From: Pseudomonas arcuscaelestis
GTDB taxonomy: Bacteria > Pseudomonadota > Gammaproteobacteria > Pseudomonadales > Pseudomonadaceae
DNA: 64,000 bases
Assembly (NCBI RefSeq): GCF_016881005.1
Contig: NZ_JACOPV010000014.1
Location: forward strand, 147,855 to 211,854
Direction of reading: 5' to 3'
Of this stretch, positions 42,136 to 50,945 are shown piece after piece; the first letter of the stretch is position 1; every line of letters begins with the position of its first letter. Made by a program: the position numbers and the translations under genes. The notes beneath the pieces are model-generated. The model worked only from the letters and a program-made list of their open reading frames with translations. It was not told the origin of the DNA and made no database searches.

Positions 42136-42192
42136 CCCACTTGTTAGCTTTATTGTGATCAGAAAACCCACTTCATGCCACTTTCTGCCACT
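42136..42192 (-). promoter_or_regulatory. MraZ operator boxes
   Basis: The minus strand carries AGTGGC, AGTGGC and AGTGGG exactly 10 bp apart (42192, 42182, 42172), the spacing known for MraZ TGGGN repeats. A fourth AGTGGG (42141-42136) sits 12 bases before the mraZ GTG, near its ribosome-binding site. The first box begins at the predicted transcription start, so bound MraZ would block initiation. Confidence 0.75.
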
Positions 42193-42199
42193 TGCGCAC

Positions 42200-42229
42200 A
42201 CTATAGGAATCCGCCTACCACACCGTCAA
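42200..42229 (-). promoter_or_regulatory. Sigma-70 promoter of the mraZ/dcw operon
   Basis: TTGACG (42229-42224), an 18-bp spacer and TATAGT (42205-42200) on the minus strand; predicted transcription start near 42193, with about 70 nt of leader to mraZ. Confidence 0.8.
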
Positions 42230-42314
42230 GGCGCGCCTACAAGGAAATCCCTTACAGATCGGAGATTTAGCGAGATATAAGAAGAAGGAGGTACAAAATG
42301 GAGAGATTTCTGAC

Positions 42315-42362
42315 AGAAAAAATCAAAGTCACTTAGGCACATAGCGTGCAAAGTTAAAGTGA
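42315..42362 (-). terminator. Terminator of rnpB
   Basis: On the minus strand TCACTT pairs with AAGTGA around an inner GCAC/GTGC hairpin, followed by TTTGATTTTTT. It lies about 75 bases past the end of rnpB. The rest of the 42230-42435 gap is AT-rich with no supported gene. Confidence 0.65.
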
Positions 42363-42435
42363 TTTATTAAGAGTAAGATTTTTTTGGTATTACTGAGACA
42401 CATCTGCTATCGATTCAAGCAGGGGAGGAAGAGGT

Positions 42436-42795
42436 GGAGAGTCGATCTGTAAGCCGGGTTCTGTCGAGGACAGTCATTCCTCTACGACGGCCATCACTGG
42501 ACGTCTTTAGCAACCTACCCGGTTCCAACGCGGGCCGCGCCATATGGAACCCTATTTGGTCTTGCTCCGAGTGGGGTTTACCTAGCCACGAACTGTTGCC
42601 AGTCGTGCGGTGCGCTCTTACCGCACCTTTTCACCCTTACCGGCACCGAAGTGCTTAGGCGGTTATTTTCTGTGGCACTTTCCGTAGGCTCACGCCCCCC
42701 AGGTATTACCTGGCACTCCGCCCTATGGAGCCCGGACTTTCCTCCCCCCTCTTTTGCGGAACAAAAGAAGGCAGCGACTGTCCGATCGACTCTCC
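42436..42795 (-). ncRNA. rnpB: RNase P RNA, bacterial class A
   Basis: Catalytic RNA that matures tRNA 5' ends. The minus strand shows the conserved GAGGAAAGTCCGGGCTCC core near the 5' end, a GGTAAGGGTGAAAAGGTGCG segment, and the 3' conserved AGATCGACTCTCC. The ends pair through GAGTCGATC/GATCGACTC. Length is about 360 nt, normal for type A. It sits between mraZ and rsmI, the usual Pseudomonas location. Confidence 0.96.
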
Positions 42796-42860
42796 GCCGC
42801 AAAGGTTAACGGCTGAGACGCTCAAGAACAAGCGATAAAACAAATAGTAGCATAAAGCTA

Positions 42861-43736
42861 TTAACGGTCTTTTTGTTTTTCCAGGGCTACCTGGTACAGC
42901 ACGTTCTTGCGCACACCGGTGATTTCCGCCGCCAGGGCCGCTGCCCGCTTGAGCGGCATCTCCGCCAGCAACAGGTCCAGCACGCGCATCGCCTCACTGC
43001 TCACCGCCTGCTCATCTTCCGGGGCAGTCCAGCCGGCGACCAGCACCACGCACTCGCCGCGCTGCTGGTTGCTGTCCGCCTCGACAAAAGCTCGCAGCTC
43101 ACCCAGCGGCAGCCCCTTGAGGGTTTCGAACGTCTTGGTCAGCTCACGCGCAAGCAAGGCTGGACGCTCGGCGCCAAATACCTCCTCCATATCCTGCAGA
43201 CACTCGAGGATTCGATGCGGCGCCTCGTAAAAGATCAGGGTGCGCGGCTCTTCCTTGACCTGGGTCAGACGCGCGCGGCGCCCCACCGCCTTGGCAGGCA
43301 GAAAACCTTCGAAAATGAAGCGATCCGATGGCAGCCCCGCCGCCGAAAGCGCGGCAATCAGTGCGCAAGCGCCAGGTACCGGCACCACAGCGATACCCGC
43401 TGCACGCGCCTGGCGCACGAGGTGGTAGCCGGGATCAGAAATCAGCGGCGTGCCGGCATCGGAGATCAATGCCACGCTGTCCCCGGCCAGCAAACGCGTC
43501 AGAAAGCGATTGCCCTCGTCGCGCTCGTTGTGCTCATGGCAGGCTGCCAGCGGCGTGTTGATACCAAAGTGTTGCAGCAAACGAATGGAATGACGCGTGT
43601 CTTCGGCCGCAATCAACGCGACGCTACCGAGTACTTTCAGCGCTCGCGCACTCATGTCATCCAGGTTGCCGATGGGCGTGGCCACCACGTAAAGCGTGCC
43701 AGCAGTGGAATGGGAAGCCCCTGGAGCATCAGTCAC
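42861..43736 (-). CDS. rsmI: 16S rRNA 2'-O-ribose C1402 methyltransferase RsmI
   Basis: Methylates the ribose of C1402, the same nucleotide that RsmH modifies on the base. The 291-residue protein has GTLYVVATPIGNLDDMSARA (about residues 13-32), AAEDTRHS, ALISDAGTPLISDPGY (about 85-100) and PGACALIAALSAAGLPSDRF (about 114-133). The start is GTG, because the family N-terminus TDAPG follows it. It is divergent from lpoA. Confidence 0.94.
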   Translation of the reverse strand: MTDAPGASHSTAGTLYVVATPIGNLDDMSARALKVLGSVALIAAEDTRHSIRLLQHFGINTPLAACHEHNERDEGNRFLTRLLAGDSVALISDAGTPLISDPGYHLVRQARAAGIAVVPVPGACALIAALSAAGLPSDRFIFEGFLPAKAVGRRARLTQVKEEPRTLIFYEAPHRILECLQDMEEVFGAERPALLARELTKTFETLKGLPLGELRAFVEADSNQQRGECVVLVAGWTAPEDEQAVSSEAMRVLDLLLAEMPLKRAAALAAEITGVRKNVLYQVALEKQKDR

Positions 43737-43922
43737 AGCACATACCTGTCGTCTTGAACAAAGCGCCATTGTAGCCCGACTGACGGCAACAATGCGTAAC
43801 CTGCGCGGCCTACACATTGTCCGTGACGACCTATATTGAAGGATTAACGCCAGCAACATCGCGCCCCGGCCAACGCTTGGGTACAATTGCCAGTTAATTT
43901 GATCGAGTAACAGGACCATTAC

Positions 43923-45743
43923 ATGATCGCTTGCCTGCGGCTGCTCACAGCCCTTTGCCTCGCCGCCCTGCTGGCAGCCTGCGCCAGCTCGCCCTCGTCG
44001 AGCCTCGGCGAACTGCCACGCACCCCGGACGCCAGCATCGAGCAACTGCTTGAACAGGCCGCCACCAGCAAGAATCCGGACGAAGCCGCCTTGCTGCGCC
44101 TGAGCGCCGCCGACCTGGCCTACCGGCAAAAAGACAACGTACGTGCCGCGCGAATCCTCGAGCAGGTGCCGGTTGAACAACTCAAACCGGCGCAGCAGAT
44201 ATTCGCCAGCACACTGAGCGCTGAGCTGGCCATGAGCCGCAACCAGCCCAAGGCCGCCCTGACCGCCCTGAGCCATCCAAGCCTTGGGCGCCTGGGTGAG
44301 CTACCGGACGAACAACAACGCCGCACACGCAGCGTGCAGGCCAGCGTCCTGGAAGCCAACGGCCAGACTCTCGCCGCCGCCCAGACACGCGTCGACCTGG
44401 CACCACTGCTCAGCGGTGACGCAGCCAGCGCCAATAACGACGCCATCTGGAATCTGGTCGCCGCCCTGCCCAGCGATCAATTGCAGGCTGCCAGCACTGG
44501 CACCGGTACGCTCGCCGGCTGGGCCAGCCTGGCCCTGGCAGTAAAAAGTGCCGGCACGCTGGAGCAGCAGCAAGCAGCCATCGACAACTGGCGCAAACAG
44601 AATCCAGAGCACCCAGCCGCAGTGCAATTGCCTCTGCCGCTGGTCAAGCTCAAGGAACTGGCCAGCCAACCCCTGACCAAGATCGCCTTGCTGCTGCCAC
44701 AGGAAGGCCAGTTGGCCGGCGTGGCCCGCGCCCTGCGTGATGGTTTCATGGCTGCGCACTTCCAAGCTCAACAAGCCGGACAGAAGCCCCCAGCAATCGA
44801 AGTATTCGACAGCTCGCGCCTGACTTCTCTGGATGACTTCTACCGTCAGGCACAGGCAGCCGGCGCACAATTGGTCGTAGGCCCACTGGAAAAAAACCTG
44901 GTCAAGCAACTTGCGGCACGACCACAGTTGCCAATCACCACGCTTGCCTTGAACTACAGCGAAGCCGGACAGACCGGCCCGGCACAGCTGTTCCAGTTCG
45001 GCTTGGCTGCCGAGGACGAAGCCCGCGAAGTATCGCGCCGCGCTCGCGCCGATGGCATGGTTCGCGCCGTCGCCCTGGTACCGCGTGGCGAATGGGGTGA
45101 TCGCGTGCTCAAGGCATTCCGTCAAGACTGGGAAGCCAACGGCGGCACCCTGCTGGCCGCCGAGCACATTGGCCAACCTGTAGAGCTGGCCCAGCAAATT
45201 GCAGATCTGTTCCAACTGCGCCAGAGCGAAGGCCGCGCAAAAAGCCTGCAGAGCACTGTCGGTGGCACTGTTTCGGCCCAGCCTTCGCGCCGCCAGGACA
45301 TCGATTTCCTCTTCCTCGCCGCTACCCCACAGCAAGGCCAGCAAATCAAGCCAACCCTCAACTTCCAGTACGCCGGTGACGTTCCGGTTTATGCCACCTC
45401 GCACTTGTACAGCGCCAGCGGTGACGTAAACCAGTACAACGACATGAACGGGGTCCGCTTCTGCGAAACCCCTTGGCTGCTCGATACCAACAACAGCCTG
45501 CGCCAGCAAGTGGTCACGCAGTGGCCTCAAGCTGCCGGCAGCCTCGGTCGCCTGTATGCCATGGGCATCGACGCCTACAGCCTGGCGCCACGCCTGGGCC
45601 AACTCAAGGCACTGCCGGATAACCGCATCGAGGGCCTTTCCGGCAGCCTGAGCATGAACCCCAACCAGCGCATCGAGCGTCAGCTGCCGTGGGCCGAATT
45701 TTCCGGCGGACAAATCAAACGCCTGCCCGACACCCCACGCTAA
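43923..45743 (+). CDS. lpoA: Outer-membrane lipoprotein LpoA, activator of penicillin-binding protein 1a
   Basis: Periplasm-facing lipoprotein that stimulates the bifunctional murein synthase PBP1a. The 606-residue protein has a lipobox LAALLAACASS (Cys about residue 20). An N-terminal TPR-like helical domain (to about 240) precedes a C-terminal LppC domain of periplasmic-binding-protein fold (from about 250, KIALLLPQEGQLAGVARALR). It is followed by yraN, diaA and dolP as in E. coli yraM-yraN-diaA-yraP. Confidence 0.93.
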   Translation: MIACLRLLTALCLAALLAACASSPSSSLGELPRTPDASIEQLLEQAATSKNPDEAALLRLSAADLAYRQKDNVRAARILEQVPVEQLKPAQQIFASTLSAELAMSRNQPKAALTALSHPSLGRLGELPDEQQRRTRSVQASVLEANGQTLAAAQTRVDLAPLLSGDAASANNDAIWNLVAALPSDQLQAASTGTGTLAGWASLALAVKSAGTLEQQQAAIDNWRKQNPEHPAAVQLPLPLVKLKELASQPLTKIALLLPQEGQLAGVARALRDGFMAAHFQAQQAGQKPPAIEVFDSSRLTSLDDFYRQAQAAGAQLVVGPLEKNLVKQLAARPQLPITTLALNYSEAGQTGPAQLFQFGLAAEDEAREVSRRARADGMVRAVALVPRGEWGDRVLKAFRQDWEANGGTLLAAEHIGQPVELAQQIADLFQLRQSEGRAKSLQSTVGGTVSAQPSRRQDIDFLFLAATPQQGQQIKPTLNFQYAGDVPVYATSHLYSASGDVNQYNDMNGVRFCETPWLLDTNNSLRQQVVTQWPQAAGSLGRLYAMGIDAYSLAPRLGQLKALPDNRIEGLSGSLSMNPNQRIERQLPWAEFSGGQIKRLPDTPR

Positions 45744-46114
45744 TGCCTCACAGTTCACGCCAACAAGCAGGCCAGGCCGCCGAGCAACACGCCCTCGAGT
45801 ACCTTCGAGGGCAAGGCCTGAGCCTGCTGGCACAGAACTGGCGATGCAAACGTGGCGAGCTTGATCTGGTCATGCTCGACAGCGATACAGTAGTATTCGT
45901 CGAGGTTCGCTATCGGATGCACGCGGACTTCGGCGGTGCGCTCGGCAGTATCGACGGGCGCAAGCAGGACAAACTGGTGCTAGCCGCCGAGTCTTTTCTG
46001 CACAAGGAAACCCAGTGGACCAACTCCCCCTGCCGTTTCGATGTGATCGCCGTGCAAGGCAGAGGCCACTCGGGCCAAGCGCTTCAATGGCTGAAAAACG
46101 CCTTCGAATGCTGA
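45743..46114 (+). CDS. yraN: YraN family (UPF0102) endonuclease-like protein
   Basis: A 123-residue protein with a restriction-endonuclease-like core: EQHALEYLRGQGL, LLAQNWRCKRGELDLVMLD with the conserved Glu/Asp, and VVFVEVRYR (E-x-R/K) at about residues 50-58. No biochemical role is firmly established. The ATG overlaps the lpoA stop as TAATG, so translation is coupled. Confidence 0.92.
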   Translation: MPHSSRQQAGQAAEQHALEYLRGQGLSLLAQNWRCKRGELDLVMLDSDTVVFVEVRYRMHADFGGALGSIDGRKQDKLVLAAESFLHKETQWTNSPCRFDVIAVQGRGHSGQALQWLKNAFEC

Positions 46115-46246
46115 GCCCGCCCTGACCCTGCACGTTTACCCCTACAACTTTTTTGCTCTTTGCTTCGCGGGCCGCACAGTCATGTGCCGGGATCTTTTGC
46201 AGCGTCCCGACACGCCCGACCAGCCGCCCTACTTAAGGTCTTATTG

Positions 46247-46840
46247 ATGGACATGCAATCCCGAATTCGCCAGCTTTTCCAGGCCAGTATCAACACCAAG
46301 CAACAGGCGATGGAAGTCCTTGCACCACACATCGAGCAAGCCAGTCAGGTGATGGTCAACGCCCTGCTCAACGAGGGCAAGATGCTCGCCTGCGGTAACG
46401 GCGGCTCGGCCGGCGACGCACAGCACTTTTCCTCCGAACTGCTCAACCGCTTTGAGCGTGAGCGCCCGAGCCTGCCGGCGATTGCGCTGACCACCGACAG
46501 CTCGACCATCACCTCGATTGCCAACGACTACAGCTACAACGAAATTTTCTCCAAGCAGATTCGCGCCCTCGGCCAGCCAGGTGACGTTCTGCTGGCGATT
46601 TCGACCAGCGGTAACTCGGCGAACATTATTCAGGCGATCCAGGCCGCACATGATCGCGAAATGATTGTCGTAGCTTTGACCGGACGCGATGGCGGCGGCA
46701 TGGCCTCGTTGCTGCTGCCTGAAGACGTCGAGATTCGCGTACCGGCCAACGTCACCGCACGCATCCAAGAAGTCCACCTGCTGGCGATCCACTGCCTTTG
46801 CGATCTGATCGACAGCCAATTGTTCGGGAGTGAAGAATGA
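46247..46840 (+). CDS. diaA: SIS-domain protein DiaA, DnaA initiator-associating protein
   Basis: A tetrameric phosphosugar-isomerase-like protein of 197 residues; E. coli DiaA binds DnaA and stimulates replication start. SIS motifs are GKMLACGNGGSAGDAQHFSS (about residues 44-63) and DVLLAISTSGNSANIIQAI (about 108-126). It is often annotated GmhA (sedoheptulose-7-phosphate isomerase). The lpoA-yraN-dolP context supports DiaA, but sequence alone does not exclude GmhA activity. AAGG stands 9 bases before the ATG. Confidence 0.85.
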   Translation: MDMQSRIRQLFQASINTKQQAMEVLAPHIEQASQVMVNALLNEGKMLACGNGGSAGDAQHFSSELLNRFERERPSLPAIALTTDSSTITSIANDYSYNEIFSKQIRALGQPGDVLLAISTSGNSANIIQAIQAAHDREMIVVALTGRDGGGMASLLLPEDVEIRVPANVTARIQEVHLLAIHCLCDLIDSQLFGSEE

Positions 46841-47415
46841 CCCCTAACCGCCTCGGCCTGATGGCCCTGACCCTGTGCCTGAGCCTGACTGGCTGCAGCT
46901 CGGTCCTCACTGCCACTCGCGATACACCGATCGAAGATGATCGCGGCACCCGCACCTTCGGCAGTAAGATCGACGACTCGCTGATCGAAACCAAGGTGGC
47001 GGTCAACGTGGCCAAGGCCAGCCCTGACCTGGACAAAAACTCGCACATCGTTGTCAGCAGCTTCAACGGCATCGTTCTGCTGGCCGGGCAAACGCCGCGC
47101 GCCGACCTCAAGAGCCTCGCTGAACAGGCCGCAGGCCAGGTCCAGCGAGTAAAAAAGGTTCACAACGAACTGCAGGTCCTGCCGCCCTCCTCGTTGCTGG
47201 CGCGCAATAACGATGCTTGGCTGACCACTAAAATCAAGACCCAGATGCTTACCGACGGCAACATTCCCGGTTCACGCATCAAGGTCATTACCGAAAACGG
47301 CATCGTCTACATGCTCGGCCTGCTGACCCAGCAGGAAGCCACCCGCGCCACCAACCTGGTGCAGGGCGTTTCGGGCGTGCAGAAAATCGTCAAGCTGTTC
47401 GAGTACATCGACTAA
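46837..47415 (+). CDS. dolP: Outer-membrane BON-domain lipoprotein DolP (YraP)
   Basis: A 192-residue lipoprotein with lipobox SLTGCSSV (Cys about residue 20) and two BON domains (about 45-115 and 120-190). Signatures are LIETKVAVNVAKASPDLDKN, VVSSFNGIVLLAGQTPR and VITENGIVYMLGLLTQQEA. E. coli DolP supports outer-membrane integrity and BAM activity. Start overlaps the diaA stop by four bases (ATGA). Confidence 0.93.
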   Translation: MTPNRLGLMALTLCLSLTGCSSVLTATRDTPIEDDRGTRTFGSKIDDSLIETKVAVNVAKASPDLDKNSHIVVSSFNGIVLLAGQTPRADLKSLAEQAAGQVQRVKKVHNELQVLPPSSLLARNNDAWLTTKIKTQMLTDGNIPGSRIKVITENGIVYMLGLLTQQEATRATNLVQGVSGVQKIVKLFEYID

Positions 47416-47420
47416 CCACC

Positions 47421-47442
47421 GTGGCCTGCCCACACAGGCCAC
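47421..47442 (+). terminator. Hairpin after dolP
   Basis: Perfect 8-bp stem GTGGCCTG/CAGGCCAC with a 6-nt loop, 5 bases past the stop; no T-run, so function is uncertain. Confidence 0.4.
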
Positions 47443-47510
47443 TGCGGATTTATTCGCGAAGGATTGCGCGGCGATCCCATTTTTATCTACACCTAGCTTA
47501 GGAAGAACCC

Positions 47511-47729
47511 ATGAAAAACGGCCTGCTGTCGACCCTACTGATCGGCGCTTTCGCTACCTTGGCCGGTTGCTCCAGCCCTAGCCTCATCACCCTCAACGAT
47601 GGCCGCGAGTTCCAGGCTGTCGACGCTCCACGCTACGAGCGCAGCTCGGGCTTTTACGAGTTCGAGCAGCTGGACGGCAAAGTGACCCGCGTCAACAAGG
47701 ACCAGGTCCGCACCATCTCTGACCTGTAA
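47511..47729 (+). CDS. YgdI/YgdR family small lipoprotein
   Basis: A 72-residue lipoprotein. The signal peptide has lipobox TLAGCSS (Cys about residue 20), then an SH3-like DUF903 domain: SLITLNDGREFQAVDAPRYE, FYEFEQLDGK and VNKDQVRTI. Family role is unknown. It has its own AGGAA ribosome site and ends in a strong bidirectional terminator. Confidence 0.92.
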   Translation: MKNGLLSTLLIGAFATLAGCSSPSLITLNDGREFQAVDAPRYERSSGFYEFEQLDGKVTRVNKDQVRTISDL

Positions 47730-47750
47730 GCAGGCAACAGACAGAAAAAA

Positions 47751-47778
47751 GGCGATCCGGTTGGATCGCCTTTTTTTT
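47751..47778. terminator. Bidirectional terminator between ygdR-like gene and sspB
   Basis: Stem GGCGATCC/GGATCGCC with loop GGTT, flanked by six A residues on one side and eight T residues on the other, so it can end both convergent transcripts. Confidence 0.95.
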
Positions 47779-48202
47779 ACTTCACAACCTTCAGGCTAGG
47801 ACGCCCGGTTGGCCGCGGCGGCTGACCACCTGCAGGTGGGCCATCGTCATCCGGCTCGACAGTGTCATCGTCTTCGTCTTCATCAAGCAATGGCGGCTCG
47901 AGCTCGAAGACCATGCCCTGACCATTCTCACGGGCGTATATACCGAGGATCGCACCCGCAGGCACGAACAGCGTATGGGCAACGCCGCCAAAACGCCCCT
48001 CGAAGCTCACAGCGTCGTTATCCATGTGCAGGTGACGTACGGCACTGGGTGAGATGTTCAAAACGATCTGACCATCACTGGCGAAGCTCTGGGGCACTTG
48101 TACCGCCGGGTACTCGGCATTGACAAGCATATGTGGGGTGCAGTCGTTGTCCACGATCCACTCATAGAGTGCACGTACCAAATAGGGGCGACTGGAGTTC
48201 AT
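47777..48202 (-). CDS. sspB: ClpXP specificity-enhancing factor SspB
   Basis: Adaptor that delivers SsrA-tagged proteins to the ClpXP protease. The 141-residue protein has the folded tag-binding domain (about 1-108, with SRPYLVRALYEWIVDNDCTP and NISPSAVRHL), an acidic linker (DEDEDDDTVEPDDDGP) and the C-terminal ClpX-docking tail GRPSLKVVK. It is 17 bp after sspA. Confidence 0.95.
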   Translation of the reverse strand: MNSSRPYLVRALYEWIVDNDCTPHMLVNAEYPAVQVPQSFASDGQIVLNISPSAVRHLHMDNDAVSFEGRFGGVAHTLFVPAGAILGIYARENGQGMVFELEPPLLDEDEDDDTVEPDDDGPPAGGQPPRPTGRPSLKVVK

Positions 48203-48219
48203 CGACAGCTCCTTAAAAC

Positions 48220-48837
48220 CTAGCGCATTTCACGTTCAGCAGCGGACAGGCTTGCCTGGAAAGCCTCACGGGCAAACTGTCGCTCCATATAATCGAGCAA
48301 CGGCTTGGCCGGCCGCGGCAGTTCAATTCCCAACACCGGCAAACGCCAGAGTATGGGCAGTAGACAACAATCAACCAGACTTTGCTCCTCACTGAGGAAA
48401 CAAGGCTTGTCAGCGAACAATGGTGACACACCCGTCAGGCTTTCGCGTAGCTCCTTGCGCGCCTGAGTGCGAGCGGCTTCCTTGCTGCGCGGATCGAGGA
48501 TCAAATCAACCAACGCGCACCAATCACGCTGGATGCGATGGATCAACAGGCGACTGTTGGCCCGTGCGACTGGATACACCGGCAACAGTGGCGGATGCGG
48601 GTAACGCTCATCGAGGTACTCCATGACCACGGTTGATTCGTACAACGCCAGGTCACGATCGACCAGGGTCGGTACACCGCCATAGGGGTTCACTTCGACC
48701 AGCTTGGGCGGCAAGCGTCCGGGATCGACATTGATGATCTCGACGCTGACACCCTTCTCGGCGAGAACGATGCGCACCCGATGAGAATAATGGTCAGCGG
48801 GGTCGGAGTAGCAGGCTAACCGGTTGGTCACGCCCAT
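48220..48837 (-). CDS. sspA: Stringent starvation protein A
   Basis: RNA-polymerase-associated protein of GST fold, without transferase activity; it controls stress and virulence genes in gamma-proteobacteria. The 205-residue sequence starts MGVTNRLACYSDPADHYSH, with NPYGGVPTLVDRDLALYEST (about residues 51-70) and the surface region YPHPPLLPVYP. AGGAGG lies 6 bases before the ATG. It leads the sspA-sspB operon. Confidence 0.95.
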   Translation of the reverse strand: MGVTNRLACYSDPADHYSHRVRIVLAEKGVSVEIINVDPGRLPPKLVEVNPYGGVPTLVDRDLALYESTVVMEYLDERYPHPPLLPVYPVARANSRLLIHRIQRDWCALVDLILDPRSKEAARTQARKELRESLTGVSPLFADKPCFLSEEQSLVDCCLLPILWRLPVLGIELPRPAKPLLDYMERQFAREAFQASLSAAEREMR

Positions 48838-48882
48838 AGTGGTCCTCCTCGCAGATGAAATTATAGAAGCTACAAATGCAAA

Positions 48883-48928
48883 CGCGCCCTGCGGGAACCT
48901 CTGTTATCCAGAGGCCCCCCAGGGCGCG
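48883..48928 (-). terminator. Terminator after the cytochrome bc1 operon
   Basis: Outer stem CGCGCCCTG/CAGGGCGCG around an inner CCTCTG/CAGAGG hairpin, 27 bases after the petC stop; a short T-rich stretch TTTGCATTTG follows on the minus strand. Confidence 0.7.
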
Positions 48929-48954
48929 CTCAACTAGCAGAAATTACTGCGTGA

Positions 48955-49734
48955 TCAGTGCACGTCCTTCCAGTATTCGCGCTTGAGCAAGTAAGCGAAT
49001 ATGAAGAAGAAGGCCAGGTACAGAAGCACGTAGGTACCAATGCGCTGACTTTCCAGTTTGACCGGGTTGGCCGAGTAGGCCAGGAAGGTCACCAGGTTCT
49101 TGACCTTCTCGTCGAACTGCTCTGCGGTCAGGGTACCGGATTTCGGCTCCACGGTCAGCTGGTCACACGCTTCATGGGTCAATGGCGAGCCCGTCAACGG
49201 ATCGAACTGCTTCTTGCCATCGACCACAGTTTGCACCTGCTTGCAGCCGATTACCTGATTGCCTTGCAGGCCTACCAGGACGTTAGGCATACCGACGTTC
49301 GGGAACACCTTGTTGTTCACCCCGTACGGACGCGACTTGTCCTCGTAGAAGCTGCGCAGGTAGGTGTACAGCCAGTCGGTGCCACGTACGCGGGCAACCA
49401 GGGTCAGGTCGGGCGGCGCAGCACCGAACCAGGTCTTGGCGTCGTCAGGCTTCATGCCGATCTTCATGTGGTCGCCAATTTTGGCGCCGGTGAATACCAG
49501 CTTCTCGAGCATCAGCTCGTGAGGAATACCCAAGTCGTCCGCGACCCGCTCGTAACGCTGGAACTTGGCGCTGTGGCAACCCATGCAATAGTTTGCAAAG
49601 GTGCGCGCACCGTCCTGCATGGCGGCCTTGTCGGTCAGATCGATATCAACCTTGTCCAGTTCCAGGCCGTGCTCGGCCGCGAAGGTCAACGAAGGCATCA
49701 CTGCCAGAATCAATACTGCAAATAGCTTTTTCAT
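48955..49734 (-). CDS. petC: Cytochrome c1 of the bc1 complex
   Basis: Membrane-anchored c-type cytochrome passing electrons from the Rieske protein to cytochrome c. The 259-residue precursor has a signal peptide (MKKLFAVLILAVMPSLTFA), the heme motif CMGCHS (about residues 51-56), an axial-Met region MPNVLVG (about 149), and a C-terminal anchor helix YVLLYLAFFFIFAYLL. It overlaps petB by one base. Confidence 0.96.
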   Translation of the reverse strand: MKKLFAVLILAVMPSLTFAAEHGLELDKVDIDLTDKAAMQDGARTFANYCMGCHSAKFQRYERVADDLGIPHELMLEKLVFTGAKIGDHMKIGMKPDDAKTWFGAAPPDLTLVARVRGTDWLYTYLRSFYEDKSRPYGVNNKVFPNVGMPNVLVGLQGNQVIGCKQVQTVVDGKKQFDPLTGSPLTHEACDQLTVEPKSGTLTAEQFDEKVKNLVTFLAYSANPVKLESQRIGTYVLLYLAFFFIFAYLLKREYWKDVH

Positions 49735-50945
49735 CAGCCAGTCACCCTTTCCGGAACCGGTTTGGTCTTCTCAAGCCTGGTGTAGAACGGCATCAGAATG
49801 AAGTAGGCGAAATACAGGAAGGTGCATACCTGCGACAACAACGTACGGCCCGGGGTAGGCGCCAATACGCCCAGCACGCCGAGGATCACGAACGAAATGC
49901 AGAACACCACCAGCCAGGCCTTGCTCATCCAACCCTTGTAGCGCATGGACTTGACCGGGCTGCGGTCGAGCCAAGGCAGGACGAACAGCACGGCAATCGC
50001 AGCGCCCATGGCGATTACGCCGAGGAGCTTGTCCGGAATCGCGCGCAGAATTGCGTAGTAAGGTGTGAAGTACCAGACCGGGGCAATGTGCTCAGGGGTC
50101 TTGAAGGCGTTGGCCTGTTCGAAGTTAGGCTTCTCCAGGAAGTAACCGCCCATTTCCGGGAAGAAGAACACTACGGCACAGAACACGAACAGGAACACGA
50201 CCACACCGACAATGTCCTTCACGGTGTAGTACGGATGGAATGGGATGCCATCGAGTGGCACACCGTTCTCGTCCTTGTGCTTCTTGATATCGACGCCATC
50301 AGGGTTGTTCGAACCCACTTCGTGCAGTGCCAGGATGTGCAGCACCACCAAGCCAAGAATGACGATCGGCAGGGCTACAACGTGCAAGGCGAAGAAGCGG
50401 TTCAGGGTAATACCGGAAATCAGGTAGTCACCACGGATCCACTGGGTCAGGTCATCGCCGATTACCGGGATCGCACCGAACAGCGAGATGATCACCTGGG
50501 CGCCCCAGTAGGACATCTGGCCCCAAGGCAGCAGGTAACCCATGAAGGCTTCGGCCATCAGCGCCAGGTAGATCAGCATGCCGAATACCCAAACCAGCTC
50601 ACGTGGCTTCTGGTACGAGCCGTACAGCAGACCGCGGAACATGTGCAGATAAACGACGATGAAGAACGCAGAGGCGCCGGTGGAGTGCAGGTAGCGCAGG
50701 ATCCAGCCGTACTCGACGTCACGCATGATGTATTCGACCGAGGCAAATGCCTCTTCGGCCGAAGGCGTAAAGCTCATGGTCAGCCAGACGCCAGTGACGA
50801 TCTGGTTAACCAGCACCAGCAGTGCCAGGGAGCCGAAAAAATAGAAGAAGTTGAAATTCTTCGGAGCGTAATACTTGCTGAGATGGTCTTCCCACATCTT
50901 GGTCGCGGGGAAGCGGGCGTCAACCCAATCCATGAACTTACTCAT
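49734..50945 (-). CDS. petB: Cytochrome b of the bc1 complex
   Basis: Eight-helix inner-membrane subunit holding two b hemes and the quinol and quinone sites. The 403-residue protein has the His pair helices STGASAFFIVVYLHMFRGLL and LHVVALPIVILGLVVLHILAL, and the PEW-type Qo motif as PEHIAPVWYFTPYYAILRA. ATG with AGGAG 8 bases upstream is chosen; a GTG one codon earlier is equally possible. Confidence 0.96.
   Translation of the reverse strand: MSKFMDWVDARFPATKMWEDHLSKYYAPKNFNFFYFFGSLALLVLVNQIVTGVWLTMSFTPSAEEAFASVEYIMRDVEYGWILRYLHSTGASAFFIVVYLHMFRGLLYGSYQKPRELVWVFGMLIYLALMAEAFMGYLLPWGQMSYWGAQVIISLFGAIPVIGDDLTQWIRGDYLISGITLNRFFALHVVALPIVILGLVVLHILALHEVGSNNPDGVDIKKHKDENGVPLDGIPFHPYYTVKDIVGVVVFLFVFCAVVFFFPEMGGYFLEKPNFEQANAFKTPEHIAPVWYFTPYYAILRAIPDKLLGVIAMGAAIAVLFVLPWLDRSPVKSMRYKGWMSKAWLVVFCISFVILGVLGVLAPTPGRTLLSQVCTFLYFAYFILMPFYTRLEKTKPVPERVTG

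Noticed and set aside
42434..42802. Short frames over the rnpB region
   Set aside because: The sequence is a clear class A RNase P RNA; the frames are incidental.
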